Part shown: piece after piece, positions 48,228 through 55,270 of the stretch
Position numbering within the stretch: the first letter of the stretch is position 1
Layout: every line of letters begins with the position of its first letter
Assembly: GCA_958450865.1 (NCBI GenBank)
Contig: CAUDNY010000001.1
Coordinates: 434,001 to 498,000 of the forward strand
From: an uncultured Collinsella sp.
GTDB taxonomy: Bacteria > Actinomycetota > Coriobacteriia > Coriobacteriales > Coriobacteriaceae
DNA: 64,000 nucleotides
Direction of reading: 5' to 3'
Notes under the pieces: generated by a model
What the model was told of the DNA's origin: nothing
What the model saw: the letters and a program-made list of their open reading frames with translations, nothing else
Databases searched by the model: none
Position numbers and translations under genes: made by a program

Positions 48228-49649
48228 ATGACCAACCCCATGCAGTTCCCCGACGGCTTTGTGTTTGGCGGCGCCACCGCCGCTTACCAGGTTGAGGGCG
48301 AGACCCGCACGCACGGCAAGGGCAAAGTGCCCTGGGACGATTTTTTGGCTGCCCAGGGTCGCTTCTCCCCCGACCCCGCAAGCGATTTCTACAACAAGTA
48401 TCCGGTCGATATCGACTTGTGCCAGCGCTTCGGCATCAACGGCATTCGCGTCTCCATCGCTTGGAGCCGCATCTTCCCCAACGGCACCGGCGAGATTAAC
48501 CCCGAGGGCGTCGCTTTCTATCACGAGCTTTTCGCCACCTGCAACAAAGCCGGCGTTATCCCCTATGTCACGCTCGATCACTTCGATACGCCCGAGGCCT
48601 TCTACCAGGACGGCGGCGAGGGCTTCCTGACGCGCACGACAATCGACGCCTTCGTCGAGTACGCCAAGTTCTGCTTTGCCGAGTTCACCGAGGTCAAGCA
48701 CTGGTTTACCTTTAACGAGATTCCCGCAACCGCCGAGGGCAGCTTTATCGTTGGCAACTGGCCGCACGGCGAGAAATACCGCCTGGACAAGGCCTTCCAG
48801 CTCATGCACAACATGATGGTGGCCCACGCCAAGGCTGTCGTCGCCTTCCATGAGGGCGGCTTTGAGGGCGAGATCGGCATTGTCCAGAACCTGGAGCCCA
48901 AGTATCCCCTCGACCCCAACAACGCCGCCGACTGCGAGGCAGCCCGCATGGCCGACGTCATCAACAACCGCTGGGTACTCGACGCCACCTTCCGCGGCCA
49001 CTATGCAGCCGACACCATGGAGGCTGCGACCAAGCTGGCCCATATCGCCGGCGGCGAGCTCGACGTCCGCGACGAGGACATCGCCGCGCTGACTGCCGCT
49101 CTCCCCTACAACGATTGCCTGGGTGTCAACACCTACAAGTGCCAGTTCCTGCGTGCCGCCGAGGGCGAAAACGACATCAACCACAATGGCACCGGCGACA
49201 AGGGCTCCTCGCGCTGGTTCCTCAAGGGCGTGGGCGAGTCATGCGTGCGCGAAGGCGTACCCACCACCGATTGGGACTGGATTATCTATCCCGAGGGCCT
49301 CTACGACCTGCTGCTCCGCATTAAGAACGATTACCCCAACTACAAGAAGATCTACATCACCGAGAACGGCATGGGCTATAAGGACGACTTTGAGGACGGC
49401 TTTATCGACGATGCCCCTCGCATCGATTACATGCGCCAGCATCTCGCGTGGATCCTCAAGGCGATCGACGGCGGTGTGAACGTCGACGGTTACTTTGTGT
49501 GGTCGCTGCAGGACCAGTTCTCCTGGACCAACGGCTACAACAAGCGCTACGGCCTGTTCTACATCGACTTTGAGACCCAGAAGCGCTATCCCAAGGCCAG
49601 CGCGTACTGGTACAAGAACGTCGCGGAGACCGGCATGCTCATGGCCTAA
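48228..49649 (+). CDS. lacG: 6-phospho-beta-galactosidase (module 2)
   Basis: A 473-residue GH1 enzyme closely related to the module 1 copy. The acid/base Glu164 is in WFTFNEIP and the nucleophile Glu379 in YITENGMGYKD, and VWSLQDQFSWTNGYNKRYG is retained. GAAAGGATG precedes the ATG. Differences from module 1 cluster in loops near residues 118-135 (EAFYQDGGEGFLTRT versus a shorter LPLFEKGDFLNRE), which could alter aglycone fit. It ends with a strong terminator and then a pair of TGTAACA palindromes, as after module 1. Confidence 0.95.
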   Translation: MTNPMQFPDGFVFGGATAAYQVEGETRTHGKGKVPWDDFLAAQGRFSPDPASDFYNKYPVDIDLCQRFGINGIRVSIAWSRIFPNGTGEINPEGVAFYHELFATCNKAGVIPYVTLDHFDTPEAFYQDGGEGFLTRTTIDAFVEYAKFCFAEFTEVKHWFTFNEIPATAEGSFIVGNWPHGEKYRLDKAFQLMHNMMVAHAKAVVAFHEGGFEGEIGIVQNLEPKYPLDPNNAADCEAARMADVINNRWVLDATFRGHYAADTMEAATKLAHIAGGELDVRDEDIAALTAALPYNDCLGVNTYKCQFLRAAEGENDINHNGTGDKGSSRWFLKGVGESCVREGVPTTDWDWIIYPEGLYDLLLRIKNDYPNYKKIYITENGMGYKDDFEDGFIDDAPRIDYMRQHLAWILKAIDGGVNVDGYFVWSLQDQFSWTNGYNKRYGLFYIDFETQKRYPKASAYWYKNVAETGMLMA

Positions 49650-49671
49650 TTCAAGCCGCGTACCCCCTGTC

Positions 49672-49718
49672 GGCCGCATGTGAATCCCTCCACGGGTTCG
49701 CATGCGGCCTTTTTATTT
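49672..49718 (+). terminator. Terminator of lac module 2
   Basis: GGCCGCATG and CATGCGGCC, extended by GAA/TTC pairing, form the stem, followed by TTTTTATTTTT. Confidence 0.9.
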
Positions 49719-49744
49719 TTGGCTCGGTCCGAACAGGCCGTTTG

Positions 49745-49799
49745 TCTCGATCTGTAACATCTAGCAGGGGTTTTCGGCCCCAATTGTTACAGATTGAGA
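49745..49799. repeat. TGTAACA/TGTTACA palindrome, copy 3
   Basis: TCTCGATCTGTAACA pairs with TGTTACAGATTGAGA; the loop contains GGTTTTCGG. It is the first of the pair after lacG module 2. Confidence 0.7.
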
Positions 49800-49825
49800 T
49801 GAACGGAGGCACCCGGTTCGAAATA

Positions 49826-49880
49826 TCTAGATCTGTAACATCTAACCCGGTTTTCTACTCCCAACTGTTACAGATCGAGA
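49826..49880. repeat. TGTAACA/TGTTACA palindrome, copy 4
   Basis: TCTAGATCTGTAACA pairs with TGTTACAGATCGAGA; the loop contains GGTTTTCTA. It lies 26 bp after copy 3, nearly the same spacing as copies 1 and 2. Confidence 0.7.
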
Positions 49881-49947
49881 TAATCCAACGACGCCGACGT
49901 TTGACCATACCGTGGTACAATTGTGCCCCAACGCAAAGGAGGTACCC

Positions 49948-50214
49948 ATGTCAGCTTGTGTGCCCGTCCGAGATATGAAGGACACTGCTGCATTCACCAC
50001 GCTTGTTGAGTCTGAGCGCGACGTTACCGTAACCAAGAACGGCTACGAGGCCATGCACTGCATCAGCAGCGAGCAGTATCGCCTCATGCAAGAAGAAATC
50101 GCCAAGGCAAAACTGCTGTCTCGTATGATGTTGGCAGAAGACGAAATATCGCAAGGCGACTACAGCGACTACGAATCCTTCGCGGCTTCGATACGAGACA
50201 AATATGACCTATAA
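49948..50214 (+). CDS. Type II antitoxin, Phd/YefM family
   Basis: An 88-residue antitoxin. VPVRDMKDTAAFTTLVES near residues 5-22 and VTVTKNGYEAMHCISSEQY near 26-45 match the Phd/YefM DNA-binding fold, and the acidic C-terminus (EDEISQGDYSDYESFAA) is the usual toxin-wrapping tail. AAAGGAGG precedes the ATG. It overlaps the toxin gene by 11 bases. The pair likely represses its own promoter. Confidence 0.87.
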   Translation: MSACVPVRDMKDTAAFTTLVESERDVTVTKNGYEAMHCISSEQYRLMQEEIAKAKLLSRMMLAEDEISQGDYSDYESFAASIRDKYDL

Positions 50215-50509
50215 CGTCGTAATCCTCAAAAGCGCGCGATATGAGTACGAGAGTATTGTCGGATACCTTGCCCAAATCCTCAAGAATCCGCGTGCAGCAG
50301 GCAATTTTGTCGCTGAGTTTGAATATCAGCTTGATCTGCTTCGCGAGCAGCCGCTCCTACGTCCCCTCTCGCACATGCAAGAGTTGGCGGCACGTAATTA
50401 CCGATCGTTTCCCGTCAACAACTACGTGTGTCTATACAAGTTTGAGCACGAAACGATCTATATCGTCCACGTCTTTCATCAGTCGCAAGACTACGCCCGC
50501 TTGGTCTAG
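50204..50509 (+). CDS. Type II toxin, RelE/ParE family
   Basis: A 101-residue toxin with the RelE/ParE topology: YNVVILKSARYEYESIVGYL near residues 3-22, a helical hairpin with AAGNFVAEFEYQLDLL, then NYRSFPVNNYVCLYKFEHETIYIVHVFHQSQDY in outline. The C-terminal Arg/Tyr pattern suits ParE or RelE. It is translated in overlap with the antitoxin. Target, gyrase or mRNA, is not decided by sequence alone. Confidence 0.87.
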   Translation: MTYNVVILKSARYEYESIVGYLAQILKNPRAAGNFVAEFEYQLDLLREQPLLRPLSHMQELAARNYRSFPVNNYVCLYKFEHETIYIVHVFHQSQDYARLV

Positions 50510-50607
50510 CTCACAAGCTGAGTACTTGGCCCGAGCGCATTTGCGTGTCATTGTGAAGCGATAATCCCCGCGCCGGCAGGGGGCAGAAGTATCGTCTGCA
50601 GCGTTAG

Positions 50608-51372
50608 CTAGCAGATGACCCGCGTGTGTTCCTCGATTGCAGTGCGGTCCTCGGCGGTAATACCCGGCTCGCACACCACGGCATCCAGGCTGTCCAGGCG
50701 GCAGAAGGTGTAAAAGTCGCGCTTGCCGATCTTGCTGGAGTCGGCGATCAGATAGCGCGAGTCGGCCTTGCTAAAGGCGAGCTGCTGGATACGGCCCTCG
50801 TCCATGTTGGATGTGGATACGTCACCGTCCAAGATACCGTTGGCGCCGATAAACGCCGCATCGATGCCCAGCGCACGCAGGGTGTCCTCGGCCGTTGGCC
50901 CCACAAAAGCGGCAGTGCGGCGACGGTACATGCCGCCCACGAGGCACAGGTCGCAGTCCTCGCGCGCCTCGAGCAGGTTAAACACCGAAAGCGAATTAGT
51001 CACGATGCGCAGGCGAAACGCCGGCAGCAACGAGGCCATCTGCTCAACCGTGGTACCCGTGCCCAAAAAGATAGTAGAGCCCTCCTCGATAAGCTCCACA
51101 GCACGGCGTGCGATCTGCAGTTTTTCCTCGGCATGCTTGGTGCGCTTTTCGCTGTGCGAATACTCATGGCGCAACATAGCGTGGGGACGACCCTGCGCAC
51201 TGCGGGCGCCGCCGTGCACGCGCTCGATCTCACCCAGACTCGCAAGTTCTTCGAGGTCGCGGCGAATCGTCATGTCCGAAACGCCCAGCGCATCCGAAAT
51301 CTCCTTAACCGAGACCGTGCCCTGCTCTTCGAGCAGCTGACGAACCTTATCCTGTCGCTCTGCCTTAATCAC
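50608..51372 (-). CDS. lacR: DeoR-family repressor, LacR-like
   Basis: A 254-residue regulator. VSVKEISDALGVSDMTIRRDLEELASLGEIERVHGGA in outline (near 18-55) is the classic DeoR helix-turn-helix, followed by a sugar-phosphate domain with GSTIFLGTGTTVEQMA near 99. The start is the GTG of VIKAERQDKV, six bases after GAGGA. LacR proteins respond to tagatose-6-phosphate. The closeness to lac genes and the GAACA-type half sites before lacA, lacF and this gene support that assignment, though it is divergent from galM and not beside lacA. Confidence 0.82.
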   Translation of the reverse strand: MIKAERQDKVRQLLEEQGTVSVKEISDALGVSDMTIRRDLEELASLGEIERVHGGARSAQGRPHAMLRHEYSHSEKRTKHAEEKLQIARRAVELIEEGSTIFLGTGTTVEQMASLLPAFRLRIVTNSLSVFNLLEAREDCDLCLVGGMYRRRTAAFVGPTAEDTLRALGIDAAFIGANGILDGDVSTSNMDEGRIQQLAFSKADSRYLIADSSKIGKRDFYTFCRLDSLDAVVCEPGITAEDRTAIEEHTRVIC

Positions 51373-51577
51373 GATGAATCCTCGCTGTTCTATGCGCGCA
51401 TACCGTTCAAACAGTAACGAACAAATTGTATCAGAATCGCGCGCCAAAAAATGAGCGCCCACACAGCCCCAATCATCACTTTTTTGAGAAAAATACCCCC
51501 TGCTTTAGTGGGGTGTAGTGATAATCTCGCCTGTTCGCGCTACAGTTTGTCCGAAATACCTCGATGTTAGGAACCAA

Positions 51578-52630
51578 ATGATCACTTCCGAGCTTTTCGG
51601 CACCGCGCCGTGCGGTACCCCCGTTCATCGCTACACCCTCAACGGGCCCGAGATCTGCGTTCGCATTATGGACTATGGCGCCACCGTGTTGGGCATCGAT
51701 GTGCCCGACATTCCCGGCAACGTGCGCGATGTGGTGCTGGGCTTCGATAAGCTCGAGGATTACTTTGACAACCCCGCCTGCTTTGGCGCGACCATCGGCC
51801 CCGTGGCCAACCGCACTGCGAGTGCCACGATCACCATCGACGGCACGGACTGGCATATGCCGGCCAACGAAGGCGTCAACAACCTGCACAGCGATCTTGA
51901 GCATGGTCTGCACAAGCGCGTATGGGATGTTGAACTCGACGAGGTCCACAATGCCGTGCGCATGGCCACCTCGCTTGAGGATGGCGAGCTGGGTCTCCCC
52001 GGCAACCGCACCTTTACGGCCGTGTTTACCGTGACGCGCACCGGCGCCTTTCGTATCGAGTATGGCTGCGAGAGCGACTGCGCCACGTACGTGTCCATGA
52101 CCAACCACACGTACTTTAACCTTGCCGGCCATAACGCCGGAATGGACTGCGAGCACTTCTTTGTTGCTAATGCTGCTCACTACCTGCCCATTAACGAGCA
52201 GAACATCCCCACCGGCGAGATCGCTCCGGTCGAGGGCACGCCGTTTGACTTTCGCGAGCTGCGCCCCGTCGCGCCTGGCATGGAGGCCGACGATCCGCAG
52301 ATTAAGCAGGCCCGTGGCTACGATCACTGTCTGTGCATCGATGGCTATCAGTACGGCCGTAATCTGCGCCGCGCGATGCACGTCGAGGAGATGTGGACCG
52401 GCCGTGAGCTGGACTACTACACCACCGCCCCGGGCGTGCAGCTCTACACCGGCAACTGGCTGGGCGACGAGCACGCCAAGGACGATGCCAACTATGGCTG
52501 GGGCGCCGGCTTTGCCCTCGAGGCCGAGATGTACCCCGACACGCCGCACCAGCCGCTATTCCCGCAGGGCATTGTGGGCCCGGGTCACCCCTACAGCAAT
52601 GTGATCGAGTACCACTTTATGAGGCATTAA
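51578..52630 (+). CDS. galM: Aldose 1-epimerase (galactose mutarotase)
   Basis: A 350-residue GalM. MDYGATVLGIDVPD near residues 29-42, GFDKLEDY, ATIGPVANR near 74-82, the catalytic His region MTNHTYFNLAGH near 171-182, and LEAEMYPDTPHQPLFP with the general-base Glu near 316 are all present. TAGGAACC is the ribosome site for the ATG of MITSE. It supplies alpha-galactose for galactokinase. It is divergent from the LacR-like gene and has its own terminator, so it may belong to the same regulon. Confidence 0.93.
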   Translation: MITSELFGTAPCGTPVHRYTLNGPEICVRIMDYGATVLGIDVPDIPGNVRDVVLGFDKLEDYFDNPACFGATIGPVANRTASATITIDGTDWHMPANEGVNNLHSDLEHGLHKRVWDVELDEVHNAVRMATSLEDGELGLPGNRTFTAVFTVTRTGAFRIEYGCESDCATYVSMTNHTYFNLAGHNAGMDCEHFFVANAAHYLPINEQNIPTGEIAPVEGTPFDFRELRPVAPGMEADDPQIKQARGYDHCLCIDGYQYGRNLRRAMHVEEMWTGRELDYYTTAPGVQLYTGNWLGDEHAKDDANYGWGAGFALEAEMYPDTPHQPLFPQGIVGPGHPYSNVIEYHFMRH

Positions 52631-52657
52631 GCCCACAACGCGACATATCGCACACCA

Positions 52658-52692
52658 GCGCCCGCCGGCACCACCGCCGGCGGGCGTTTTTT
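52658..52692 (+). terminator. Terminator of galM
   Basis: CGCCCGCCGGC and GCCGGCGGGCG form the stem, followed by TTTTTTC. The stem sequence is nearly the same as in the galT terminator. Confidence 0.93.
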
Positions 52693-52737
52693 CATCTTTT
52701 GGGCTCATTTTTGCTGTGACTGTATGGGTGACATATC

Positions 52738-52889
52738 AAAACTATGTCCATTTACTACGTTTAGCCCGGGATGCTCGACCATGCACCGATTTTTGTTAAA
52801 TTCGCGAGCCGTCTACCTGCGGTTTTGTTTTTCTCAAATCCGACATGCTCGGCGATAGCCGATCAAACGTAGTAAATGGGCATAGTTTT
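52738..52889. repeat. Inverted-repeat element with 25-bp arms
   Basis: AAAACTATGTCCATTTACTA (start of the left arm, 52738-52762) pairs with 52865-52889 at 24 of 25 positions. The 102-bp interior is AT-rich with runs of T and contains no gene. Element size (152 bp) is almost the same as the 26646 palindrome (153 bp), but the arms are unrelated. Confidence 0.65.
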
Positions 52890-52928
52890 TGACAGGCGGC
52901 ATCGCACGCGTCCCTCGCAAGGGCAAAA

Positions 52929-52958
52929 TGATCCGTTTTCCTCCGTCCCCAAGGATCA
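52929..52958 (-). repeat. Post-stop hairpin repeat, copy 2
   Basis: Read leftward, TGATCC, loop TTGGGGACGGAGGAAAAC, GGATCA starts on the TGA stop codon of the PTS IIB gene itself. It is the same element as at 34369-34399 with one base fewer. Confidence 0.75.
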
Positions 52959-53438
52959 GTTGAACAGATTGCCGATGGGGTCGGGATTGGAGCTGGGGAG
53001 GTAGCGGATTTCTAGCTCTATACCGAGCTTTTGTAGCTCTTTGAAGGCGGCGATGTCCGTATCGTCTACGGCAACGGCAGGCGTTGCAGAGCGTCTGCCC
53101 TCCCCTGCTTGCATGTGACCGATGCTGATCTTGGTGATCGGCACACCACCCTTAACCAGCGCGAGCACATCGGCGGGTGAGGCCACCATGATCAGAATCC
53201 ATTGACGCGGCGTTGCGGTATGAATGATGTCGATGGTCCTTTGCACCGAGAAAAACCGCATCCACACGCCTTCTGGCGCCGCGACCCTCATAGGCGCCCA
53301 CTTGCGCGAATCCGCCGCAATCTCGTCGTTAACGATTAGGACGAGGTTGGAACCAACCGCCTCATTCCACAGCACAACGTCTTGCCCGTAAATGAAACGG
53401 TCGTCGATGCGTGTGAGAAGAATCTTGGGTTGAGCCAT
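52956..53438 (-). CDS. Orphan PTS mannose-family IIB protein lacking the phospho-histidine
   Basis: A 160-residue protein clearly related to the IIB component at 63412 (ILLTRID, GSNLVLIVNDEIAADS, AFKELQKLGIELEIRYLPS). At residue 17, where the family and the 63412 copy have the phosphorylated His (RLVHGQV), it reads RFIYGQDV with Tyr, encoded TAC. It therefore cannot carry phosphate in the usual way. The reading frame is intact and full length, preceded by GGGGCAGCG before the ATG of MAQPK. No IIA, IIC or IID gene is near. It may be a regulatory remnant or a decaying gene; a sequencing change is also possible. Confidence 0.82.
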   Translation of the reverse strand: MAQPKILLTRIDDRFIYGQDVVLWNEAVGSNLVLIVNDEIAADSRKWAPMRVAAPEGVWMRFFSVQRTIDIIHTATPRQWILIMVASPADVLALVKGGVPITKISIGHMQAGEGRRSATPAVAVDDTDIAAFKELQKLGIELEIRYLPSSNPDPIGNLFN

Positions 53439-53595
53439 CGCTGCCCCATTCTGTTTGAGACCCGTAAGAGCAAGACATCGCGTCTCCAATATTAGTGCAT
53501 TTAAAGTGAGAAAAGCCGTCAGAACACTTGCGCGGATGTGCGATGTCCCGTATCATAGACAGCCGTTGACGCCTCACTTGCGTCACCACATGGCC

Positions 53596-53671
53596 GCCAG
53601 CGTAGCTCAGTTGGTAGAGCACCGCTCTCGTAAAGCGGGGGTCACCGGTTCGAGCCCGGTCGCTGGCTCCA
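53596..53671 (+). tRNA. tRNA-Thr (anticodon CGT)
   Basis: A complete cloverleaf. Acceptor stem GCCAGCG/CGCTGGC, D arm GCTC/GAGC, anticodon stem CCGCT/AGCGG with loop CTCGTAA (anticodon CGT, reading ACG), T arm ACCGG/CCGGT with TTCGAGC loop, and encoded CCA. It is followed by a terminator. It sits between the orphan PTS gene and an AT-rich gap, a classic integration position. Confidence 0.95.
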
Positions 53672-53682
53672 TTGCTCAAGAT

Positions 53683-53706
53683 AGCCGCCTTCGGGCGGCT
53701 TTTTTG
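53683..53706 (+). terminator. Terminator of tRNA-Thr
   Basis: AGCCGCC, loop TTC, GGGCGGCT, then TTTTTT. Confidence 0.92.
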
Positions 53707-53708
53707 TT

Positions 53709-54098
53709 GCCAATTCGCCCACTCAGTGGACTTCGGGTTTAATGCTTAGGGGCGGGGATTTACCAAAGTGAAATAATAATGAAAAGAAACCCAGCTGCAA
53801 CAATTGCCATGGTGAGGGCTCGAATTGGCCATATAGATCTAAAATAGTCACGATCCCTTCTCTTTTGCTGGAACGATATATCTATACAAGGTTGTGAGCG
53901 GAAAACAAATAACGTCGATTGCTATCCGACAAACGAGTCTGAAATTGCATTCACCGGCATTTCGGGGCAGATTGATACACATGTACGAAAGGGAACCTAT
54001 GTGGTGCGTTGGGTTGGAGCTGCTGCAGGCCCGATATGGATTGCGGTCTTGCGCCCCGATGTCCAAATAGGTTTCTCTCTCTAGACGGGAAGTTGCTC
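53709..54098. other. AT-rich gap after tRNA-Thr with coding-like remnants
   Basis: This stretch is visibly richer in A and T than the rest of the window. On the minus strand around 53780-53860 a reading RDYFRSIWPIRALTMAIVAA ends in a hydrophobic helix and a stop but has no start. On the plus strand 53848-54084 a start-less frame reads FTGISGQIDTHV and VVRWVGAAAGPIWIA before a TAG. Neither is a supportable gene; both look like decayed or foreign DNA. Confidence 0.4.
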
Positions 54099-54464
54099 AT
54101 GGACGCCATATATGACGGAGATGACTGGGTCGATCATTATACTTGGCGCCTGGTCGGCTCGAACGACAATGGGGATGTGGTGTTTGATGGACTATGTCCA
54201 AAGCATCTCCATCCTTTTGTCTCGTCGTTAATTGAGAGTTCCGCTCGTGTTGCCCCCTACAGCTCGGCATCGCTTCATGATACGGACGTTTTGAAGACCA
54301 TAAGGGAGTCAATTGACGAGGGCACGATGAGCGGCCCGCTGTTTTCTCGGCTTGTGGGGCTAGATGAGATTGGCTCGAAACGACTGCTTGCGGGCGAAAA
54401 AGTGGAACTCACTTATCGGTCGATGATTTCAATCCTGCGGCTAGCCGATGTTCTTCGCAAATAA
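54099..54464 (+). CDS. Protein of unknown function (121 residues)
   Basis: Not recognised. A soluble, acidic protein beginning MDAIYDGDDWVDHYTWRLVG, with FDGLCPKHLHPFVSSLIESS in the middle. Its C-terminal part, SRLVGLDEIGSKRLLAGEKV and SMISILRLADVLRK, resembles a small helix-turn-helix or ribbon-helix segment but is too weak to assign. GGGAAG lies before the chosen ATG; the frame is open upstream to 54009 without a ribosome site. It lies in the atypical region after tRNA-Thr and may be horizontally acquired. Confidence 0.55.
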   Translation: MDAIYDGDDWVDHYTWRLVGSNDNGDVVFDGLCPKHLHPFVSSLIESSARVAPYSSASLHDTDVLKTIRESIDEGTMSGPLFSRLVGLDEIGSKRLLAGEKVELTYRSMISILRLADVLRK

Positions 54465-54492
54465 ATGAGGCTTCCCTATTCAAAAACAGAAA

Positions 54493-54567
54493 ACCCCGCC
54501 AAACGTGATTCCCCTAGGGAAAACATGTTTGGCGGGGTCCTAGCGTGATTTCCCTAGGGGAATCACG
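54493..54567. terminator. Double hairpin with repeated CCCTAGGG cores
   Basis: CCCCGCCAAAC and GTTTGGCGGGG form the first stem (54493-54537). It encloses GTGATTCCCCTAGGGAAAA. A second palindrome, GTGATT then TCCCTAGGGG then AATCAC (54546-54567), repeats the same core. The pair lies between convergent genes and probably terminates both. Confidence 0.7.
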
Positions 54568-54599
54568 CCATCAGACGAGCAACTCAGCCGAGTAGCTCG

Positions 54600-55073
54600 C
54601 TACTCCTCCCAGTAAGCGTCTGCAAGCAGCTTAAAGCAGATCTTCTTGACCGGCTGCGCGCCATCGCCCGGGAACTCGAGCGTGGGCATGTGAGGCTCGC
54701 CGGCAACGAACAGTGCAAACTTATCGTCAGCAAGATCGCCGGCAATCGAAGCGTCGGAATCGACCAGATCGTAGTCGTCCTTCTCGTCAAACTCCTGGAC
54801 CAGCGTCAGACTGCCCGTGGCAACCTTAAAGGCCTCGCGACCCTCGACGTCGACCTGCAGGTCGTGATAGCGCTGATGCGTCTCATAGTGAGCCTCGTCC
54901 TCGGGACGCGTCGTGGGAGCCATGACGTTCGCAAAGACCTTGTCGCCCAAAATCGGATGGCTGCCGACCTCGAGCTCTGCCGGGTCGTTCTCCTCGAGCC
55001 AGTCGATCAGCACGTCGAGGCCCTTGAGCATTCCGCGGTATTCCTCGATATCGCCCAGTGCACCGTAAATCAT
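54600..55073 (-). CDS. YhcH/YjgK/YiaL-family protein (sugar anomerase-like)
   Basis: A 157-residue single-domain beta-barrel protein. MIYGALGDIEEYRG at the start, the metal-binding region AHYETHQRYHDLQVDVEG near residues 61-78, and LFVAGEPHMPTLEFPGD with further His near 122-140 define the family. Members often sit in sialic acid or amino-sugar operons and act on sugar anomers or open-chain forms. GAGAGGGGA precedes the ATG, whose ATGA overlaps the stop of a nagA remnant, so the two were once translationally coupled. Follows lacC2 on the same strand. Confidence 0.85.
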   Translation of the reverse strand: MIYGALGDIEEYRGMLKGLDVLIDWLEENDPAELEVGSHPILGDKVFANVMAPTTRPEDEAHYETHQRYHDLQVDVEGREAFKVATGSLTLVQEFDEKDDYDLVDSDASIAGDLADDKFALFVAGEPHMPTLEFPGDGAQPVKKICFKLLADAYWEE

Positions 55074-55237
55074 CTAAATCCCCTCTCGGATCGTTTCTTT
55101 GGCGGCCACTCGGCAAACGCGCTGCCGACGCTGTTGCCGCCCACATACGTCTCGACCAGGGTAAGGTCGGGACTGAACACGACAAAGTCGGCGTCGCGCC
55201 CCGGCATAATGCTACCGCACTTGTCGTCGACATGAGC
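55070..55237 (-). pseudogene. C-terminal remnant of a nagA paralogue
   Basis: Read leftward, 55 codons run AHVDDKCGSIMPGRDADFVV, then LTLVETYVGG and SVGSAFAE, ending in a short extra tail before TGA. Over 43 aligned residues it is identical at 35 to the end of the intact NagA at 57965-59134. There is no start codon or ribosome site; upstream it runs straight into the lacC2 stop region. It is the 3' stub left when a nagA copy between lacC2 and yhcH was deleted. Confidence 0.82.
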
Positions 55238-55270
55238 CAGCAAGCGATGCCGGGGCCGACGCCCAAGCTC

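Noticed and set aside
44934..49880. CRISPR array suggested by regularly repeated palindromes
   Set aside because: There are only two units per site, the spacing DNA is 25 bp and unlike spacers, the repeat itself contains a variable loop, and no cas gene is present.
53848..54066. 72-codon minus-strand frame after tRNA-Thr that might join a following hydrophobic stretch by a frameshift
   Set aside because: It has no ribosome site, needs a frameshift to look like a protein, and overlaps an equally plausible plus-strand frame. Kept only as part of the atypical region.
54883..55266. 127-codon minus-strand frame between lacC2 and yhcH
   Set aside because: It is in a different frame from the clear nagA-like remnant and its composition (Arg/Ser/Pro-rich) is that of a shadow.
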